Shown here piece by piece: positions 60,731 to 64,000 of a DNA stretch of 64,000 bases; position 1 is the first letter of the stretch, and each line of letters starts with the position of its first letter. The notes under the pieces are model-generated. The model was not told the origin of the DNA and ran no database searches. It was given only the letters and a program-made list of their open reading frames with translations. Position numbers and translations under genes: made by a program. This stretch comes from Kluyveromyces lactis. Taxonomy: Eukaryota > Ascomycota > Saccharomycetes > Saccharomycetales > Saccharomycetaceae. The DNA is taken from the NCBI RefSeq assembly GCF_000002515.2, contig NC_006037.1:62001-126000 (forward strand), in the 5' to 3' direction.

Positions 60731-62160
60731 CTTTGGAACAGATTTAATCAAGTTGATAAAAGTGGATTGTGTGATTTCTCTTCTTATATATCCACAGTTG
60801 ATGAACAAAATAATAATAAGAGAATACTGAATATAATCATAAAAAGGATTCAGTACCCCTTATATGACCAAAAAAATAACAAATAATCTCTTTGATTAAG
60901 GTACACTCAAGACCCAGCTGTACCCTTTGTTGCCCTTTAGCCTTGTTAATCATTGTACTTCTTATTGCAGTGAAGCCCTTCTTTGTTCACTTATTTCTTT
61001 TCGAAAACTATATAATTTTAAAGATTTCATAGTTTCCATACCGAAAGAAAAAAAAAATTTAGCAGAATCGACTCATACCATATGAGTCTGACTGTCTTAA
61101 TTCAAACAACTAGCTATGAGACTGCTTTTCTCACGAAGCAAATGTATCGAATTATTAATAAAAGATAGACTGTGTTTTTACGCTCTAGGATAGTCATCTT
61201 CATATCTAAACATTCGTATATGCTGTATATCCTAGAATTGGGGACGACACATTAAATATGTCTGATAGTCATACAACCGTATCACCAGGCACCGAATTAT
61301 TCCTATCAAAGGAACAACGTATTCTACAAATAACTTTACGTCGATCTCTTCCTATTCTAGGCTCTACCTCGGCTGTACTTTGTCCAACTAGAACCAGTAA
61401 TTTCGTGTGACACTTATCCCATCCCACTATGACCAGATATTTTGCTTTTCTGGCCAGACTTTTCGGCATACGTCTTTTTTCTCTCATCATTAGAACCAAA
61501 AGAACGATATCAAAAGGTGTGCCAGACCCACCACCTCACTCTTCCATTAGTTAATGTTTACACTAACAAATTCTTGTAACATTAACGAGATGCAAGGTAT
61601 AAATATGCTGCCTGCATCCCGTGTACCGTTTGCTTTCGACCATTGTATCCGTAACGTCGGGAACCGTTTCTTGAGTCACTTCGTACGATGTACATTCTTT
61701 ACAGATTTATCCCAAGAGGCACGAAATCGATTTTTTTGAAGATGAAAAAAAAGCTTTGAATTTCACTTTGTATATATAAATAAATGCCAATACGCATATA
61801 TACATATAAGGAATACGGTTAGTTAACGCGTGAACAACATAAATATTGCGTGTCTGGTACTTCAACTGGGAAACCTGTTTTTTAATTTGAACTTGGGATA
61901 GGATTCATTAGATTGTATTGTTGCCTTAGCCACTTAATCCTCTTTTACCGTGGTCAATTGTCAATTATATTTTGTTTGATTTAAAGCATCATTCTTTAAT
62001 TTGGTTTTCCGTTTCTGAATTTTGGACGTTGTTGAAAACAAAGAAGACCGTTAAGATAACGCTTGAAGAACTTTCTGATACACCAAATCACTGTAATTGA
62101 TATTCCATACTGTTGAGACTTTTACATCCGTGATAATTCAAATACTATTGAAAATAACAA
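60731..62160. promoter_or_regulatory. 1.43-kb divergent promoter region, GLN3 / VRG4
   Basis: The second longest gene-free stretch. It has an A-run near 61045-61057 and a TATA-like TATATATAAA at 61771-61780, about 380 bases before VRG4. A purine/pyrimidine mix with no conserved ORF fills the rest; two open frames (61269-61499 minus, 61554-61739 plus) look random. GLN3's own promoter lies at the left end. No tRNA, snoRNA or long-terminal-repeat-like end sequence was recognised. Confidence 0.5.
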
Positions 62161-63153
62161 ATGTCTCAATTAAAGGTTGATAATGGGCCTTTGTCCCACG
62201 TTGCAAACAGTGGACCGATCTCCATTGGTGCATATTGTTTTTCATCTATTATGATGACAGTGACTAATAAGTTTGTTGTCAATTTGAAAGGGTTCAACAT
62301 GAATTTCGTCATGTTGTTTGTGCAAGCTGCCGTTTGTGTGAATTTGCTATTTTTCCTAAGACTGTTGGGTTATGCCAAGTTTAGACCTTTGAACAGAACT
62401 GATGCGAAGAACTGGTTCCCAATCACCATTTTCTTGGTCTTGATGATCTACACATCTTCCAAGTCTTTGCAATACTTGGCTGTTCCAATCTACACCATTT
62501 TCAAAAATTTGACCATTATCTTGATCGCTTACGGTGAAGTTTTGTTCTTCGGTGGGAGCGTGACCGCTATGGAATTGTCATCTTTCTTGTTGATGGTTCT
62601 TTCATCCGTGGTTGCTACTTTGGGAGATCAACAAGCTCTTAAGAAGACCGCAGACGCAGGCGCTTCTCTTTTCAACATCGGTTACATGTGGATGTTCATT
62701 AACTGTTTGTCTTCTGCGGCATTCGTTTTGGTGATGAGAAAGAGAATTAAGTTGACCAACTTCAAGGATTTCGATACCATGTTCTACAACAATATCTTAT
62801 CCATGCCTGTTCTATTAGCCTTATCTTTCCTAATGGAAGATTGGTCCACTGAAAATTTGACCAAAAACTTGAGTAGAGATTCCGTCACTGCTATGATTAT
62901 CTCTGGTATGACTGCCGTCTGTATCTCATACTGTTCCGGTTGGTGTGTCAGAGTCACTTCTTCCACAACTTACTCAATGGTTGGTGCTTTGAACAAGTTA
63001 CCAATTGCTCTTTCCGGTTTGATCTTCTTTGACGCTCCAAAGAACTTCTTATCCATCTTTTCCATCTTTTTGGGCTTCTTGTCCGGTATTGTCTATGCTG
63101 TCGCAAAACAAAAGAAGCAACAAAACCCTCAACCATCGGCTCCTATTAAATAA
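62161..63153 (+). CDS. VRG4: VRG4 Golgi GDP-mannose transporter
   Basis: This 330-residue protein matches Vrg4 (337 residues), which exchanges GDP-mannose for GMP across the Golgi membrane so that proteins and sphingolipids can be mannosylated. About ten hydrophobic segments span the protein. The nucleotide-sugar signature [16 protein letters not shown] (about 278-293) is exact, as is [14 protein letters not shown] in the middle. The short cytosolic C-terminus is Lys/Gln/Pro-rich. Both S. cerevisiae VRG4 (YGL225W) and its duplicate HVG1 (YER039C) descend from this single locus. Codon bias is high. Confidence 0.97.
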   Translation: MSQLKVDNGPLSHVANSGPISIGAYCFSSIMMTVTNKFVVNLKGFNMNFVMLFVQAAVCVNLLFFLRLLGYAKFRPLNRTDAKNWFPITIFLVLMIYTSSKSLQYLAVPIYTIFKNLTIILIAYGEVLFFGGSVTAMELSSFLLMVLSSVVATLGDQQALKKTADAGASLFNIGYMWMFINCLSSAAFVLVMRKRIKLTNFKDFDTMFYNNILSMPVLLALSFLMEDWSTENLTKNLSRDSVTAMIISGMTAVCISYCSGWCVRVTSSTTYSMVGALNKLPIALSGLIFFDAPKNFLSIFSIFLGFLSGIVYAVAKQKKQQNPQPSAPIK

Positions 63154-63584
63154 GAAGGATTCATGTCAACTGTTCCCTCTTGTATTTTTGTAAGATCTCT
63201 TTTGGCATTAACAAGAGTAAAACGATAGATATCCACTTTAAATGAAACTTTAAAGGATGAGTGCGATCATCTGCAGCACTGAATAGAAAGCAATAGCGAA
63301 TAAACACTAAAGACACTTTTCATAAACACTTATTGCTCAAATTTTATAGCGATTACATAATTTGGTGGCCAATGTATTGACTGTGCTCGCACTTACGTAA
63401 CTGCCTTGTGTATAACTAGTATTTACACTGTGTTAATTTTGAGGTATGAATAAACTATATTCCGACATTGTTAAGCAAACAACACAGGAAAAATATAAAA
63501 CCACACAACTAAGGACTACCAAACCTAAAAGGATTTAATCAATAAAGAAAGAGTGAGGCATGAACGATCTACTAGTTAATTACA
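63154..63584. other. VRG4 3' end and promoter of the last gene
   Basis: A 431-base gap with no clear factor site. An ATG at 63560 opens a 12-codon frame that overlaps the next gene's start. Confidence 0.4.
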
Positions 63585-64000
63585 ATGCTATCAAATGATG
63601 AAGATGAAGTCGTAGCGTCTTCAGATGATGGCCTATATGCCAAAATATGGGACATAAGAGATGAAGAACTAGATGATAACGGAAAAAATAGTGACCACTT
63701 CTCTGATCCTGGGGAGAGTTTCTTACTGAGCTCTGATGATGCTATGCTACCAACTGATAGAGTGTTAAACAACATCATGAGCTCCAACGCACATATAGGC
63801 ACTAAAAGACGCAGAAGTACAGATCGCGAGAAACTTTGGGAAGAATGGCATAAATCGTTGAAAAGCTCAATGGAAATAAATAACATGACCATGGAGCTGA
63901 AATCATTCACGGATAAACGACCTGACGTTCAAGCTTCGCAGCGTAAGAATTCTCCTCACTATGACCGGCAGAAGCAAATAGCTTACTCAATTAAAAGAAA
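63585..64000 (+). CDS. Acidic N-terminus of an unrecognised gene (runs off right edge)
   Basis: Codons 1-138 are present, from the ATG at 63585 to the end of the window. The visible part is hydrophilic and acidic (MLSNDEDEVVASSDDG, FSDPGESFLLSSDDAML), then a basic patch (GTKRRRSTDREKLWEEWHK) and a Lys/Gln-rich stretch. That composition suits a nuclear protein. By position after VRG4/HVG1 on the same strand, the S. cerevisiae neighbour would be KRE29 (YER038C), an Smc5-Smc6 complex subunit, but I see no sequence match to what I recall of it. The identity remains open. Confidence 0.6.
   Translation, partial: MLSNDEDEVVASSDDGLYAKIWDIRDEELDDNGKNSDHFSDPGESFLLSSDDAMLPTDRVLNNIMSSNAHIGTKRRRSTDREKLWEEWHKSLKSSMEINNMTMELKSFTDKRPDVQASQRKNSPHYDRQKQIAYSIKR

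Noticed and set aside
61269-61739. Two open frames (minus 76 codons, plus 61 codons) in the GLN3-VRG4 gap
   Set aside because: Short, overlapping promoter-like DNA, no conserved motif and no codon bias.
1-64000. tRNA genes, LTR elements or transposon fragments
   Set aside because: I searched by eye for B-box GGTTCGANNCC patterns, paired terminal repeats and reverse-transcriptase or integrase motifs and found none. A covariance-model and repeat search would be decisive.

Overview
This is a nuclear chromosome segment from a budding yeast of the family Saccharomycetaceae. Evidence: AT-rich DNA, one-exon genes on both strands with intergenic gaps of about 0.04-1.7 kb, rare short introns with GTATGT or GTACGT donors and a TACTAAC-like branch site, and proteins that are close full-length homologues of Saccharomyces cerevisiae proteins. 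Several proteins (Hap2, Vrg4, Cse1) match my memory of Kluyveromyces lactis, so K. lactis or a near relative is my best guess. That identification is from memory, not from a search.

Layout, left to right. 1-5.7 kb: 5' part of SLN1 (osmosensor kinase) and ATG32 (mitophagy receptor), both minus. 5.7-14 kb: GUS1, RMD8, RTF1, TAD1 and an ankyrin protein. 14-24 kb: karyopherin KAP114, an unrecognised two-exon gene, DOC1, exportin CSE1 and HAP2. 24-34 kb: CNN1, MTO1, ADE5,7, a mitochondrial carrier and DUG1. 34-42.6 kb: SEC15, TAN1, EMC4, a small membrane protein, IRC6, KEG1 and ERJ5. 42.7-50.5 kb: a SAP4/SAP155 phosphatase subunit, SHE10/OSW7 and SAH1. 51-64 kb: VID30, OST5 (spliced), MTC3, MXR1, YEN1, GLN3, VRG4 and the 5' end of an unrecognised gene.

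Gene order is the strongest global signal. Genes that lie on separate S. cerevisiae chromosomes (VII-left YGL245W-YGL225W; VI-right YFR048W-YFR039C; V YER043C-YER039C; IX YIL147C-YIL146C) are interleaved here, and S. cerevisiae duplicate pairs (SAP4/SAP155, SHE10/OSW7, VRG4/HVG1) are each a single gene. That is the arrangement expected for a lineage that did not pass through the yeast whole-genome duplication.

The genes do not form an operon or a specialised island; they are unrelated housekeeping genes. I found no tRNA, rRNA, CRISPR array, transposon, LTR element, centromere or foreign block. The points most worth a second look are the unrecognised spliced gene at 17.4-18.6 kb, a mitochondrial-presequence-like extension on Dug1, the very short N-terminus of Cnn1, OST5's 21-base first exon, and several overlapping upstream ORFs.
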